NCBI GenBank assembly: GCA_001972305.1
Contig: BDDD01000058.1
Location: 761,709-825,708 of the forward strand
Source of the DNA: Cephalotus follicularis
Taxonomy: Eukaryota > Streptophyta > Magnoliopsida > Oxalidales > Cephalotaceae
Direction of reading: 5' to 3'
DNA: 64,000 nt
Made by a program: the position numbers and the translations under genes. The notes beneath the pieces are model-generated. The model saw only the letters and a program-made list of their open reading frames with translations. It did not search any database and was not told the DNA's origin. This document shows, piece after piece, positions 33,344 through 44,104 of this stretch. How positions within the stretch are numbered: the first letter of the stretch is position 1; each line of letters starts with the position of its first letter.

Positions 33344-33948
33344 ATAGTCTACCAAAGGAATGTACAACCCAACAGAACAACAAAGGATTGAGAATACAAG
33401 TTACAAACCTGGCTTTTTGCTGAAGAAATCATACGAAGAGACAACAGATTTCTAGCTTGCAAAAATTCGGCAGTGACTAGGGTAGAGCAATGGATAGCAC
33501 AAACAATAAACCAATGCCATTCATGAACAGAAAAGAGGAGAGAATTTTGGAAGAGATAAGCAAAACAGGAGACATAAGCCGATTCGATAAGGAAAGAGGG
33601 AGGATTTTTAGGAGAAGGATAAGTAAAGAAGGGAAGAAACCGTTTGAAGAGATAGATAAACAGAGAGTTACGAGAGAGGGAGAGAAAAAGAGGGGGAAAA
33701 TAAAAAAATAAAAAGAATTTTAATTAAATAAAATTTGTTTTATTAAAGTTTTAAAATATTAAATAGAAATTATAGGAATGGATTTATTTAAAAAGACAAA
33801 GAGACATAAACATAAACATAAACATAAACCCATCAAAAAAAAAGCATTCACATACCCACATATCCAAAATTCAGGCTGATATCAGTCAGCCCAAAACAAA
33901 CATATTAAAAGTCCGTAAAACATGCATACGAACAAATAGGGTATTACA

Positions 33949-34328
33949 GTCCATCAACATATAAGACATTGGTACTAAAAGTTTGATCATTACCTATGGA
34001 GCCGCATCCCATGATTTTTCCTTTCGTATTAGCTCCAAAGGTGATATCTCCTCCTTGCTTTGATTCGAAATTGACAAATAAGCTCTTGTCACCGGTCATA
34101 GGCTTGGAGCATCCACTATCCAAGTACCATTGTGTCTTCTTGGGTGATGCCTTAAAGCATATCTATAAAAACAATATCAAAATTTTGCTTACGGTACCCA
34201 ACAAAATTTGGGTCCTTTGGGGTTAGTTACAATAGTTCCTTTTGGAACCCACTTTATTGATTCTAACAAATTTTGAATTATACATGACATTTCTCTTATA
34301 AAAACAAGATGATGATACATGTCCATGT
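33949..34328 (-). pseudogene. Copia G protease / gag-end fragment (Sirevirus-like)
   Basis: Read from 34328 down, it shows the knuckle-distal gag piece (NKVGSKR-like in another frame), then KGTIVTNPKGPKF and the protease start QWYLDSGCSK with the catalytic DSG, followed by MTGDKSLFVNFESKQGG and ITFGANTKGKI. It stops at YVDGL where gypsy B's LTR ends. It is closely related to the same region of copia I, so it is the same subfamily. Copia H cuts it on the right at 34329. Confidence 0.8.
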
Positions 34329-34847
34329 TGTAGGAAGTCTAGAGGGGGGTGAATAGACTTATAAAAATTAACTAGCAAAAATACCACAATTGCAGAAATG
34401 TAAAGAGTGTAGGGTAAGAGAATTGCAAACGGATGTATAGTGGTTCGGCAAACCGCCTACGTCCACTCCCCAAGGCCTCCCCTTGAGTATTTCACTAGGT
34501 ATGCCCCAATCCGGGCTTGAAACTCCAACCGAGCTCCAACAACCTTCGCTCCAACCAAGCGAATTACAACTTTTCTCCAACCGAGCAAAACAAGAGACAA
34601 CCTCTCTTGTATGTGTGAAAGTAAATGTTTAAAGGATTACAAATTCACTCGAATTTGTTTACAATATCGCTCAATTCGTACAAAGATTCTAATGAATAGA
34701 AAATGTAAAGTTTAGAGCTTTGTAGTGTGTGTTGTAGCTTTGATTTTATCTCTTTTGGTGTTTGAAAGCTTTGGGATTGTACTTGAGATAGCTTGAAAGA
34801 ATATGCAACTTGAATGCTTGATACCTTGTGCAAGAGCTCCAATTTTC

Positions 34848-34855
34848 TTTATATA
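34848..34855 (-). promoter_or_regulatory. TATA box, left LTR of H
   Basis: The minus strand reads TATATAAA. The same site is at 40040-40047 in the right LTR. The palindrome array lies immediately upstream. Confidence 0.65.
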
Positions 34856-34899
34856 GTTGTGCCTCCAACGGATCTATTTTTAAAGGTCTATTACAAATC

Positions 34900-35389
34900 C
34901 AGTCGGCTGGATTTATACGGCATTCGGCTGGATTGATGGCGCGAATATTTGAATATAGCCGTTGGTGGTGGACAGTCGGCTGCATCCTCTGGGCAGTCGG
35001 CTGGTGGAGCTGGGCAGTCGACTGGTTGCTCTGTTCCAGTCGGCTGTTGAGCTGAAATTGGAATTACATATGTTACTGCCTGATTTTGCACAATTGGTAA
35101 CAGTCGGCTGGATTCACTGGCAGTCGACTGGACCCCCTGGCAGTCGACTGGTGCCCTGCTTCAGTCGGCTAGTTGAGGTGTTAAAATCATACAGAAGCTA
35201 CTGCCTGAAATGTGTACCCATGGCAGTCGACTGCAGCCCTGTGGCAGTCGGATGGATCTGTGTTTCTGCAATTTCTGGGTTTGGTTGAAGAACCAGTCGG
35301 CTACACAACCTTGGGAAGTCGACTACACAACCTTGGGCAGTCGACTACACAACCTTGGGCAGTCGACTGGATTGCTTGCCAGTCGACTG
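34900..35389. repeat. GTCGAC palindrome array (CAGTCGACTG form), left LTR of H
   Basis: Units start at 34900, 34921, 34973, 34994, 35015, 35037, 35101, 35121, 35141, 35162, 35224, 35245, 35294, 35316, 35338, 35360 and 35380. Within groups the spacing is 20-22 bp. A 22-bp unit containing ACACAACCTTGGGCAG is tandemly amplified at 35294-35370, which is not so in the right LTR. Confidence 0.92.
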
Positions 35390-35554
35390 GATTGCCCTGT
35401 ACCTGCAGAAATGATCTTGGCACAACTTTGGACATAAAATCAAGTGAGTATATGAAGTTGTAACTCAGAGAATTATGCATACAAATAATCTATGCTTGTT
35501 AATCATCAAAATAACATATGGTAACGCAATTAATCGGGGTGGCAAAGGCCAACA

Positions 35555-35880
35555 ATCTCCCCCTTTTTGATGATTGACACAACATGCATATTTTGTATAA
35601 ATTCTTGACAAACTTAACCATTTTTAGTTCAAAGTCCAATTTTATCAATTTTGGCTTATCCAAAGCATATGTCATATCAAAATACACTTGCTCAATGCAA
35701 GATTACAACTCATCTCACCAATATGCAAACTTTTTCTCATGCAACTTCAGTTATGCAAGCTTTTCCTTAAATGCTATGTGCAATGCAAAATATAAATATC
35801 TCCCCCTTTTTGTCAAACAACAAAAAGAGAGACGGAAGCTCCCCCTCAATCAAAGCACAGATTGAAGAGCTCCCCCTGAA
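35555..35880 (-). other. Multiple polypurine-tract-like sites, copia H
   Basis: Four CTCCCCC-type tracts (about 35555, 35801, 35841 and 35869) lie between LTR and third ORF. The first abuts the LTR. From 35881 to about 36130 the sequence is AT-rich and I see nothing else in it. Confidence 0.6.
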
Positions 35881-36132
35881 CATATGCATTCATATTCAAT
35901 TTTATCAATAAGATCAATGTAATAAGATAAACCACACTCATTCAACACAAATAATTCAACTCATAAAACATCACATTCATTTACCACATCCATAAAACAA
36001 TAATGATCAAAGCATATTATCATTGAATACTTAAAACTTCAAGTACATAAACCACATTGTCTTTTACACAATTCAAAAACTAAATGAAGAAAGACAATAC
36101 ATAAGCAAAGTTCCAAAATACAATAAAAACAC

Positions 36133-37293
36133 ATGAGATGCAAATGTAGCTCAAGAGGGAGGAGGGTGCTGAGGAAAAGCATTTTGAAACATCTCAAGGA
36201 GATTGGCTTGGCCCCGAAGGATGTCGGCTTGACCTTGAATGATACTCTCTTGTCCCTCACTAAACTGGTTCATTTACCCTTTGAGATACTCGATATCGGC
36301 TTGAGCAAGATCCATCCTAGCCTGAAGTGACTCCAGGGTAAGCCTGCTGCTGCTGCTGCTCGTGCCAACATTTGGACGCATCTCAAACTGCTGAACATCG
36401 TCCTCATCATCATCCTCATCATCTCCTGCTCTAACATTAGCTTGCTCTCTCATTTGTTCTCTACCCCTGCCTTGTAGCTTAACCCATACACCATCCTCAA
36501 ATCTAATGTTACAAAGTCTAAGCCTCGCCTTATTAACCAACTGCTTATGGGATGGTTTGACACATTGCTCATCCTCAGGAATGTCTAGGTTGAGAGATTA
36601 AAAAATCCTACTCAAAAGCATAGGATAAGGAGTATGATTGGGTCTAGATAACAAATGGTTGACAATAAGGTAAGGAAGGTTAATTGGAGTTCCATTCTTG
36701 ACACAAGCAACGAATTTAAGGTCTCGCTCCGAAGGGAGGGTGTGCGAGCCTTCTCTTGGTAGAAAAGTATTTGTGACAAGTAAAAGAATGATCCTAGAGG
36801 CAATTGGCAAATGGCTAATAGTCACATTCATAAGGGGGTTGATATTTGGTTGTTCTAAGCAAATTCCTAGGGCCTCCATTTTTCCAATGTCATTAAAATG
36901 AGTAATGCCCGCTTTAGGAATACCTAGGGTTTCGGCTATCAAATCAGGGGTAATAGATATAGGAGTCCCTAAAAAAAAGGAATTAGCAACGCAAGTGGTG
37001 GAAGACTCTAAATTAGCATAAAATAGCTTCACTAATATAGGATATATAACATGAGATGAGCAAAGGTATTCAAACCACCCCATTCCTTCCAACCATGTCA
37101 TCACAATAGCAAGATTGCTAATTAACACATCTCTAGCTAACCATTTCTCAAAATGTAACTTCACGGAGCTAAAAACGGAATTGTACCTATTTTCTTTCTC
37201 TTTAGAGAGAAAGAGGTCGTTGTCGTAGTCAAATGCCGTATGTGGAGCCCTTGGTTGCCTAGAGGCGATGTGCTTTTGTCTCTTTGGTCCCAT
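36133..37293 (-). pseudogene. Copia H third ORF (plant transposon-protein-like domain), two stops
   Basis: It starts MGPKRQKHIASRQPR at 37293. The N-terminal ~230 residues include NRYNSVFSSVKLHFEKW, then a W-x2-YL...YP-x-LV-x2-FYANL block and ITPDLIAETLGIPKAG. That pattern fits the putative plant transposon protein domain (PF20167-like) found in Sirevirus and Athila third ORFs; this is from memory, not a search. A TAA interrupts at 36598-36600. After it come LVNKARLRLCNIRFEDG, an acidic run, a Ser run and a long Gln/Leu heptad-like stretch (LQARMDLAQADIEYLKG...MNQF), a probable coiled coil, with another stop near 36274. It occupies the envelope position, but I see no signal peptide or membrane segment. 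Function is unknown. Confidence 0.75.
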
Positions 37294-37408
37294 TTGAAGA
37301 TTTGCAGGTTTAGAATTTGAGAGAAAAGGGTTTTGGGCATTTTTTGTTTGGAGAGAAGTGAGAAAAACAGTAAGGATTCGGGTTTTAAAAACATGATTCC
37401 CGCAATTC

Positions 37409-37480
37409 CACTCGACTGGGCCACTAATGGCAGTCGACTAGATGGCAGGGAGTCGACTGGACAATTTGTCCAGTCGGCTG
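37409..37480. repeat. GTCGAC palindrome array upstream of the third ORF of H
   Basis: Four units start at 37409 (CACTCGACTG), 37431, about 37450 and 37471, spaced 19-22 bp, in the same CAGTCGACTG form as H's LTRs. They lie about 115-190 bp before the ORF start at 37293 on the minus strand. Confidence 0.88.
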
Positions 37481-37689
37481 TTTTCTGCAGAAAAGAGAAA
37501 TGCAGAAAAAGCCAATCCATTTTGATTTGCAAACCTTTGGTTAACTATTATGGACTAATAGCAACTTAGGCACATGAGCTAATTTGTGTCATTGAGTTAA
37601 AAACTCAATGTTTAAATGCATGATGAATTTTTTAAAACACTTTTAAATCAAATCAATCAAAAATTAATAAAGCATCACAATTGCACATA

Positions 37690-38399
37690 TAATGAGTTAT
37701 GAGGGATTTTGCATACCTAGCTCTCTCTGCAAAGTGTAGAATCTTTCATTGTCCAGCGGCTTCTTGAATATATCTGCAACTTGGTTCAAAGTGTCAATAT
37801 ATTCAAGGAAAATATCACCCTTTTCAACATGATCTCTAAGAAAATGATGTCAATTTCAATATGCTTAGACTTAGAGTGTTGAACGGGATTTCTACTCAAA
37901 TTGATAGCACTAGTATTATCACATTTTATGCATACTTTGCTAATGCTAATTCCAAATTCACAAAGTTGTTGCTTTAGCCACAAGACTTGTGCACAACAAC
38001 TTCCCGCCGCTACATATTCAGCTTCGGTGGTAGAAAGAGCAACACTATTTTGTTTCTTGGAGAACCAAGACACTAAAGAATTGCCTAGATTTTGGCAAGT
38101 GCCACTAGTGCTCTTTCTATCTAGTTTGCAACCACCATAGTCGGCATCGGAATAAGCATGCAAATTAAACAAAGAATCATGTGAATAAAACAATCCTAAT
38201 AATGGTGTGTATGCAAGATATCTAAAGATTCACTTAACCGCGGTTAAGTGGGATTCTTTAGGTGATGATTGATACCTAGCACAAAGACATACACTAAACA
38301 TTATATCCGGTCTACTAGCAGTAAGGTAAAGTAGAGATCCTATCATGCTTCTATATAGTTTTTGATCTACCTCTTTACCATTCTCATCCTTGTCAAGTT
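37690..38399 (-). pseudogene. Copia H RT end and RNase H
   Basis: Read down from 38399: KLYRSMIGSLLYLTASRPDI (RT thumb), a stop in the VKxIFRYL segment, then YSDADYGGCKLDRKSTSG, STTEAEYVA and CDNTSAI of copia RNase H. A frameshift follows near 37840 (normal continuation HVEKGDIFLEYIDT is in another frame), ending near DIFKKPLDN and LQRELGM at about 37690. Its upstream side joins gag directly, so protease, integrase and the RT catalytic core are gone. Confidence 0.82.
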
Positions 38400-39446
38400 T
38401 TGTTGATTTGCCACTTGCTCGGTGACTTCATCATCGGAGGATTCGTCATCACTAAGGTGCCATGCCTTGAGTGCTTTCTTCTTGAATAGCTTCTTTTTCT
38501 TCAATTGTGGATAATCAACTTTGATGTGTCCCGGTTTATTGCATTCGAATCATGTAGGAGGATCCATCTTGCTTCCCTCTCCCTTGTTGAAGTTCTTCTT
38601 TTGAAATCTTCTTGCTTTGTTCATCTTTGCGAATTTTGTGAACCGTTTTGCAAAGAGAACATAGTCCTCTTCCTCTAGCTCCTCTTCACTTGACATTTCT
38701 TCTTTGTGAGTGCTTTTAAGAGCTATGTCCTTTCATCTCTCCTCTTGCGGCTTTGTCTCCATAAGATTGGCGAATCTTTTGTTCAATGTTACCTCATGAG
38801 TCATGAGGGAGCCAAGAAGTTCTTCAATCTCCATGGTCTTCAAGTCTTTTGATTCTTCAATTGCCGTCACCTTGGGTTCCCACTCATCATTGAGACACCC
38901 TAGCAATTTTCTCACTAGTTCATCCTGTCCGAAAACCTTTCCAAGACCAAGTAAACCATTAGTAATGTCAAGCAACCGATTATACAAATTCTTGATGGAT
39001 TCGTTCGGTTACATTTTGAATAATTCATAGTCTCTATTTAATAAAGCAAGTTTAGCATTCTTCACTTGCTCGGTACCCTCATGGGTAAGGATGAACAATT
39101 TCCACACTTCATGTGCGGAAGTACATCTCCTAACGAGATTGTATTCGGTTTTATCAAGAGAGACAAGCAATATATTTAAAGCCTTATTATCTATGGTCAA
39201 TTTCCTAAAGTCATCCTCATCCCATTCGTCTTCCGATTTGGAAACGAGTTCATTTTTATCATTTAGCTTCATAGGGGTGTGAGGGCCATTTTTCACACTA
39301 AGCCAATTTCTAAAGTCTCTAGACTTAAAGTATATCTCCATACGACTTTTCCAATATGGAAAATCGTCACCACTAAACAATGGCACCTTAAATCCGAAGA
39401 CATCGTCATTGTGTCGGGATTGGCTGTTCATGCTAGTTGAGGCCAT
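38400..39446 (-). pseudogene. gag: Copia H gag (stops, damaged zinc knuckle)
   Basis: Starts MASTSMNSQSRHNDD at 39446. The capsid-like region has FPYWKSRMEIYFKS, ALNILLVSLDKTEYN, CTSAHEVWK and THEGTEQVKNAKL, then a TAA after ELFKM (39009-39011). It resumes with YNRLLDITNGLLGL, LVRKLLGCLNDEW, VTAIEESKDL and LLGSLMTHE. The zinc knuckle near 38550 is degraded: first Cys is a stop and last Cys is Tyr (x-FECNKPGHIKVDYP). It is followed by KKKKLFKKK and an acidic tail, then the deletion joint. It would encode a nucleocapsid, now inactive. Confidence 0.82.
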
Positions 39447-39489
39447 GATCTTAACTCAAGATGTTAATCTTAAAAGTATGAGCAACCCT

Positions 39490-39500
39490 CTCTGATACCA
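39490..39500 (-). other. Primer-binding site of copia H (initiator tRNA-Met type)
   Basis: The minus strand reads TGGTATCAGAG, two bases from the right LTR. Confidence 0.85.
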
Positions 39501-39502
39501 AT

Positions 39503-40722
39503 TGTAGAAAGTCTAGAGGGGGGGTGAATAGACTTATAAAAATTAACTAGCAAAAATACCACAATTAACTCAAACGCACAATTGCGGAAATGTAAAAAGT
39601 GTAGGGTAAGAGAATTGCAAACGGATGTATAGTGGTTCGGCAAACCGCCTACGTCTACTCCCCAAGGCCGCCCCTTGAGTATTTCACTAGGTATGCCCCA
39701 ATCCGGGCTTGAAACTCAAACCGAGCTCGAACAACCTTCGCTCCAACCAAGCGAATTACAACTTTGCTCCAACCGAGCAATACAAGAGACAACCTCTCTT
39801 GTATGTGTGAAAGTAAATGTTTAAAGGATTACAAATTCACTCGAATTTGTTTACAATATCGCTCAATTCGCACAAAGCTTCTAATGAATAGAAAATGTAA
39901 AGTTTAGAGCTTTGTAGTGTGTGTTGTAGCTTTGATTTTATCTCTTTTGATGTTTGAAAGCTTTGGGATTGTACTTGAGATAGATTGAAAGAATATGCAA
40001 CTTGAATGCTTGATACCTTGTGCAAGAGCTCCAATTTTCTTTATATAGTTGTGCCTCCAACGGATCTATTTTTAAAGGTATGTTATAAATCTAGTCGGCT
40101 GGATTTATACGGCAGTCAACTGGAATGATGGCGCGTATATTTGAATATAGTCGTTGGTGGTGGACAGTCGGCTGCATCCACTGGGCAGTCGGCTGGTGGA
40201 GCTGGGCAGTCGACTGGTTGCTCTGTTCCAGTCGGTTGTTGAGCTAAAATTGGAATTACATATGCTACTGCCTGATTTTGCACAATTGGTAACAGTCGGC
40301 TGGATTCACTGGCAGTCGACTGGACCCCCTGGCAGTCGACTGGTGCTGCTTCAGTCGGCTAGTTGAGGTGTTAAAATCATACAGAAGCTACTGCCTGAAA
40401 TGTGTACCCATGGAAGTCGACTGGTGCCCTGTGGCAGTCGGCTGTCTTGGCCTGGCAGTGGACTGGAGCCCTGTGGCAGTCGGCTGGATCTGTGTTTCTG
40501 CAATTTCTGGGTTTGGTTGAAGAACCAGTCGGCTACTCAACCTTGGGCAGTCGACTGGATTGCCTTGTACCTGCAGAAATGACCTTGGCACAACTTTGGA
40601 CATAAAATCAAGTGAGTATATGAAGTTGTCACTCAGAGAATTATGCATACAAGTAATCTATGTGTGTTAATCATCAAAATAACATATGGTAACGCAATTA
40701 ATCGGGGTGGCAAAGGCCAACA
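39503..40722 (-). repeat. 5' LTR of copia H (right)
   Basis: A 1220-bp copy highly similar to the left LTR, with array at 40094-40560 and TATA box at 40040-40047. It has a CAGTCGGCTGTCTTGG insertion near 40436 not found on the left, and lacks the amplified tandem 22-mers. Confidence 0.92.
40094..40560. repeat. GTCGAC palindrome array (CAGTCGACTG form), right LTR of H
   Basis: Same order of units as in the left LTR, with gain and loss of individual units and a CAGTGGACTG variant near 40457. Confidence 0.88.
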
Positions 40723-40727
40723 CATGT

Positions 40728-40776
40728 TTACCAGAATACTTACAATCAATATTTACATTTTTCTTCTTAACACAAA
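40728..40776 (-). pseudogene. Copia G gag zinc-knuckle fragment
   Basis: Joined across H it reads VKKKNVNIDCKYSGKHGHVSSSC, a CCHC knuckle whose second Cys is Ser. H inserted within the GKHGH codons. It is cut on the right by the LTR of gypsy K. Confidence 0.65.
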
Positions 40777-40825
40777 TGTCACACCCCTCTATTCGGTTCC
40801 ATGCCATTAAGACAAGCATATATGG

Positions 40826-41631
40826 TGAATGAAAGTAGTGTTTTTATCTAAACCTCTCACAGGTTGGATATTACAAGATAAAATTGCTCAAATAAAGTGA
40901 GAACAACAAAGGCTTAAAATGTAGGATAAAAGCTTTTAGATGAGCCTTTTTGATTTGAATGCTTGGAGTATGATTTCTTTGAATGATTTGATATCTCTTG
41001 TGTTGCTCTCCTTTTTTTTTCTTCAAAACATTCGTGTATATATATCTTCTTGCCTCATAGATCCATTGGGAATGTATTCGGATTGATTCCATACTGGAAT
41101 GTCCACTAAAACTCTGTTAGAAACTGTTCCAGCCGACCAAAGCGTCGACTGTCACCTTTGAAGCGCCGACGCTTATGTGACCGTTAGGGATTCCAAGTTT
41201 GAATTATCGTGTCAAAGCGCAGGTGTTCTTTCTTCAAGGTTCGACCGGAAAATCAAAGCGCTAACGCTTATGTTTGGGCGTCGACGCTTAAGCCAATTTT
41301 AATTGCAATTGGGTTCACTAGTTTAGTCGGCAGACGCTTTGCACAAAGAGCAGACGCTTAGTACCCAAAGCGCAGACGCTTGAATCTGGGCGTCGACGGT
41401 TTGGATATTTCTTCAACTTCTCCAAACGCTTTACCGGTAGACGCTTAGGCCCTTGTCTCAACTGCCTCTCAAAGCGCTGACACTTTAACCTTGGGCGTCG
41501 ACGGTCTGACCTGTATCTGCAGAATTCTTGTGTTGTTTTGCTCACTTCATGGCTTTCTTACACATCAAGAAACTTTGTGAAACACAAATATGTTATCATC
41601 AAAACTTAGGATTGAAACATAAATGTCAACA
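40826..41631 (-). repeat. 3' LTR of copia I (left, internally deleted)
   Basis: It starts TGAATGAA, then jumps to the AGTAGTG that lies about 330 bp further in the right LTR. It ends AAATGTCAACA next to a GGGGGAG tract. TATA-like run at 41037-41045; array at 41138-41507. Confidence 0.88.
41138..41507. repeat. GTCGAC palindrome array (GCGTCGACGCTT form), left LTR of I
   Basis: Units such as AAAGCGTCGACTG, GGCGTCGACGCTTAAG, GCGCAGACGCTT and GGCGTCGACGGT repeat about every 20-22 bp. Some are mutated compared with the right LTR. Confidence 0.85.
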
Positions 41632-41905
41632 ATCTCCCCCTTTTTGATGATGACAAAATTTGTTTCATTTTAAGCATAATAATCGTTAAGTTAAAAACAT
41701 TAACAATTAAAGTACAAATGTAAAATTTAAGAACTTGTTAAGTGCACAAAAGAATTTGCTCCCCCTGAATTTATTACCTCCCCCTTAGTCATATAAGGGG
41801 TATTTTTACTTTGTCATTAATTCCCTTATGCATTATTATGCTATCTCTCACAATTTTTCAATTTTCTCCCAATCTCACAATATTATTCTCCCCCTTTTTG
41901 TTATC
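41632..41905 (-). other. Multiple polypurine-tract-like sites, copia I
   Basis: CTCCCCC-type tracts lie at about 41632, 41760, 41778 and 41889. The region onward to about 42150 is AT-rich with no supported gene. Confidence 0.6.
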
Positions 41906-42149
41906 ATTTCAAAAAGGAGTTAAAACGCTATATACAAAAACATAAGCAATGGCATTTGAGCATACATTCAATGTTCCAATTCTAATAACTATAGAGCTCA
42001 TTTGTGATAGAAAAAATGTTTCCACAGGAAAATCATTCCATAATGTTCACATTGCATACATGTTTTATACTTTGAGCTTAAAACACACCATTGTCACTTC
42101 TCATTACAAAGTGGTACTATCGATTTGAACATGCTGCAAAAAACAAATT

Positions 42150-42504
42150 TCAAGACCAAGCATTCCCAATTCATAATGTTTAAACTAGTACACATTGAAA
42201 TTAAAACAATACATACTTCTCCAGTAAGGTCGATATTGAAGAAGTGGAGAATCTTGGTTATTATATTGCTATAACCCAATCGTGCGTTCTCTCGGTCGTG
42301 AATCGAATGCATATGATTGAGCATCAAAGAGAGAACATTTATTTTTGGCCGGTGATCAAGTGATACATCGTGTAGCTTCCATGTGGGTCACCTCATCGAA
42401 CCCACCGGCTTTTGGTAGAATGTGCGTACATACCGCACGGTGTAGGAATCTATAATGCAAGGGGAGATTCCTAGTATACATTCGCTGAACATGATCAGCG
42501 TTTT
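42150..42504 (-). pseudogene. Copia I third ORF, distal part (after gypsy J)
   Basis: Joined to the part at 48538-49071 across J. Reads ADHVQRMYTRNLPLHYRFLH, THILPKAGGFDEVTHME and SIHDRENARLGYSNIITKIL with at least one frame change. It has the same kind of sequence as third ORFs of related elements. The end of the ORF is not clear. Confidence 0.6.
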
Positions 42505-43930
42505 TGTAACACCCCCGATGGTGAGAGCCCTTACAGGTCAAAATACTAAACTGCAACATAATGGAAATCTAACAAAAGACTGATACGAAACGGATGTGGT
42601 GGTCTAAAAGCATATCTTATTGCAAACTGATATAAAACAGAGTCTGAAATTTTAAACAAAACATAAATAAAGACTAATCATAATCCGATATCCAAATACT
42701 GAAATTATAACTGAAATAAAACCAAAGTCTGCAACTGTTTTTGCTGAAAACTAATCTGATCCTACTGAAAAACACAAGGACCAACTCCTAGCTGATACTC
42801 TGACAATGGGTAACTCTTATCACACATTTCCCCCATGCTCCTGAAAACCTGCCGCATAGAAACAAAAACGCGGCTGAGCAAACCTCAGTACGTATAAGGA
42901 ATTAAAACAGTAAACGATAAACAAAATAATTTGAACTTTAAATTCAGTAAGGTAACATAGTAAATATTCTTGAAAAGTAAAACAGAATATTTAAAAACGA
43001 GCAGTTATAAAATCATCATAACTTAAGAAAAATAGGATATCATAATTCAAAACATCATCTGATTCATAATTCCTTAACAGAGAATTTCTGACATACATAC
43101 ATATATAGGTGTAAGGGGTTCGCGAGGCCCACATGCTCTGATGGAAAAGTCGTGTACGGCACTGCACAAACAATCCCAATACTGAATTTCTGAATTTTTG
43201 ACAATAACTAGAGTATACTCATACGCCTCAAAAGGATCCATATCCTACCCTCAGGATACATATTTAAAAGAGACGCCGTAGACCGATAACACCGCCACGG
43301 TAGGTGTCATGTCCTCCGTGCCAAAGAACATGCCTATGATACCTCATAGGTAGGGATTTTCTCTGTATGTTATTATGCTAAAAATATTGTTTTAATCTAA
43401 AAAAATTTCTAAACAATTCTGATCTTATCTGAAAACAAAAATATTAACTGTATCTGAAGTTAACATACTCCGAAAGTGGAAGCCAAGTTAATATTTTTGA
43501 TAGTGAAAAACAAGCATATCAAAACCCATATCCGATGTAACAATGCTAAAATTCATTTCAATAAGCTTATTATCAAACGTAAAATATCCGTATCAAAACA
43601 CGAGTTTTATTGCTAATAAAACCAGGAACATAAATCCATTCGATAAAACGTACAAAATAATCAATTAATGAAAGTTTAATCGAAGGAGTATCAAAGAACG
43701 AAGAACCCGTACAAAAACATATTTTAACTCATTTCAGTAAAACCAAAGGAATAAGCCAAAGAACAGAAAATCCGTACCTTAGCTGATCGAACAATCTAAA
43801 CAAATATAAATACCGGACAAAAGTATCCTAGAAATGTCCTAACTCCACCAGGAACGATATAAAGACCTAATCATACGAGTCCAAACATCACATATCATAA
43901 AAGAAAACAAAACATCAAAACTGTCATAAA

Positions 43931-44040
43931 GCATCGACAGTTTAATAGCACAAAAGGACAAAGCGTCGAGCCAAGAGTCGACAGACTAAGGCATAAAACA
44001 ACACAAAGCGGCGACGCTCAGAACGAAAGCGTCGACGGTT
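43931..44040. repeat. GTCGAC palindrome cluster (GCGTCGACGG form), left LTR of J, downstream of TATA
   Basis: Cores lie at 43934, 43965, 43978, about 44009 (GCGGCGACGC) and 44032. The right LTR has an additional unit here (47395). Confidence 0.78.
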
Positions 44041-44104
44041 TGCGTCAGACACAACATACCAACAGCAGAAAGCAATTTCAATTTCCATGATCGAATCGTA
44101 TTTT

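Larger units (their letters stand above)
7675..33948 (-). mobile_element. Gypsy B: Tekay-like Ty3/gypsy element, heavily interrupted
   Basis: The internal region runs from RT (7675) through protease and gag to the primer-binding site at 13011-13021. Its 5' LTR (right) starts at 13027 and ends TATTACA at 33948. The 3' half lies beyond copia A, outside the window. B is inserted in the protease region of copia G, which begins directly after 33948. Copia A, solo LTR N, element D and element F all landed inside B. LTR length without D and F is about 2.77 kb, close to N, which is of the same family. Confidence 0.8.
13027..33948 (-). repeat. 5' LTR of gypsy B, split by D and F
   Basis: Pieces are 13027-14512, 23906-24593 and 33344-33948. 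It begins TATAACACCCCC (family start TGTAACACC, second base mutated) and ends GGGTATTACA. Order and sequence follow solo LTR N, so the pieces can be placed with confidence. The chance ORF at 33490-33711 is lysine/arginine-rich low-complexity sequence. Confidence 0.8.
34329..35554 (-). repeat. 3' LTR of copia H (left)
   Basis: It starts TGTAGGAAG and ends AGGCCAACA. Minus-strand U3 carries the array (34900-35389), then a TATA box at 34848-34855 (complement reads TATATAAA), about 45 bp from the nearest unit. Confidence 0.92.
34329..40722 (-). mobile_element. Copia H: Sirevirus-like element with third ORF, pol mostly deleted
   Basis: Two LTRs (34329-35554 and 39503-40722), exact CATGT duplications (34324-34328 and 40723-40727), primer site, several polypurine tracts, gag, a late pol piece and a third ORF. 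It is inserted into the zinc-knuckle codons of copia G. Protease, integrase and most of RT are missing. Confidence 0.93.

Noticed and set aside
33490-33711. Basic 73-residue protein
   Set aside because: Purine-rich low-complexity sequence in B's LTR; the same LTR position in N has no such ORF on that strand.
34828-35463. Open frames across the arrays giving QSTG/GSRL-type repeat proteins (also at 5620-5869, 10879-11126, 40154-40605)
   Set aside because: They occur in several frames, on both strands, because the arrays lack stop codons in some phases. Lengths and frames are not kept between the two LTRs of H, so they are not proteins.
36133-37293. Retroviral-type envelope gene
   Set aside because: The position fits, but no signal peptide, membrane span or glycosylation-rich ectodomain is seen; the sequence fits a plant transposon-protein domain instead.
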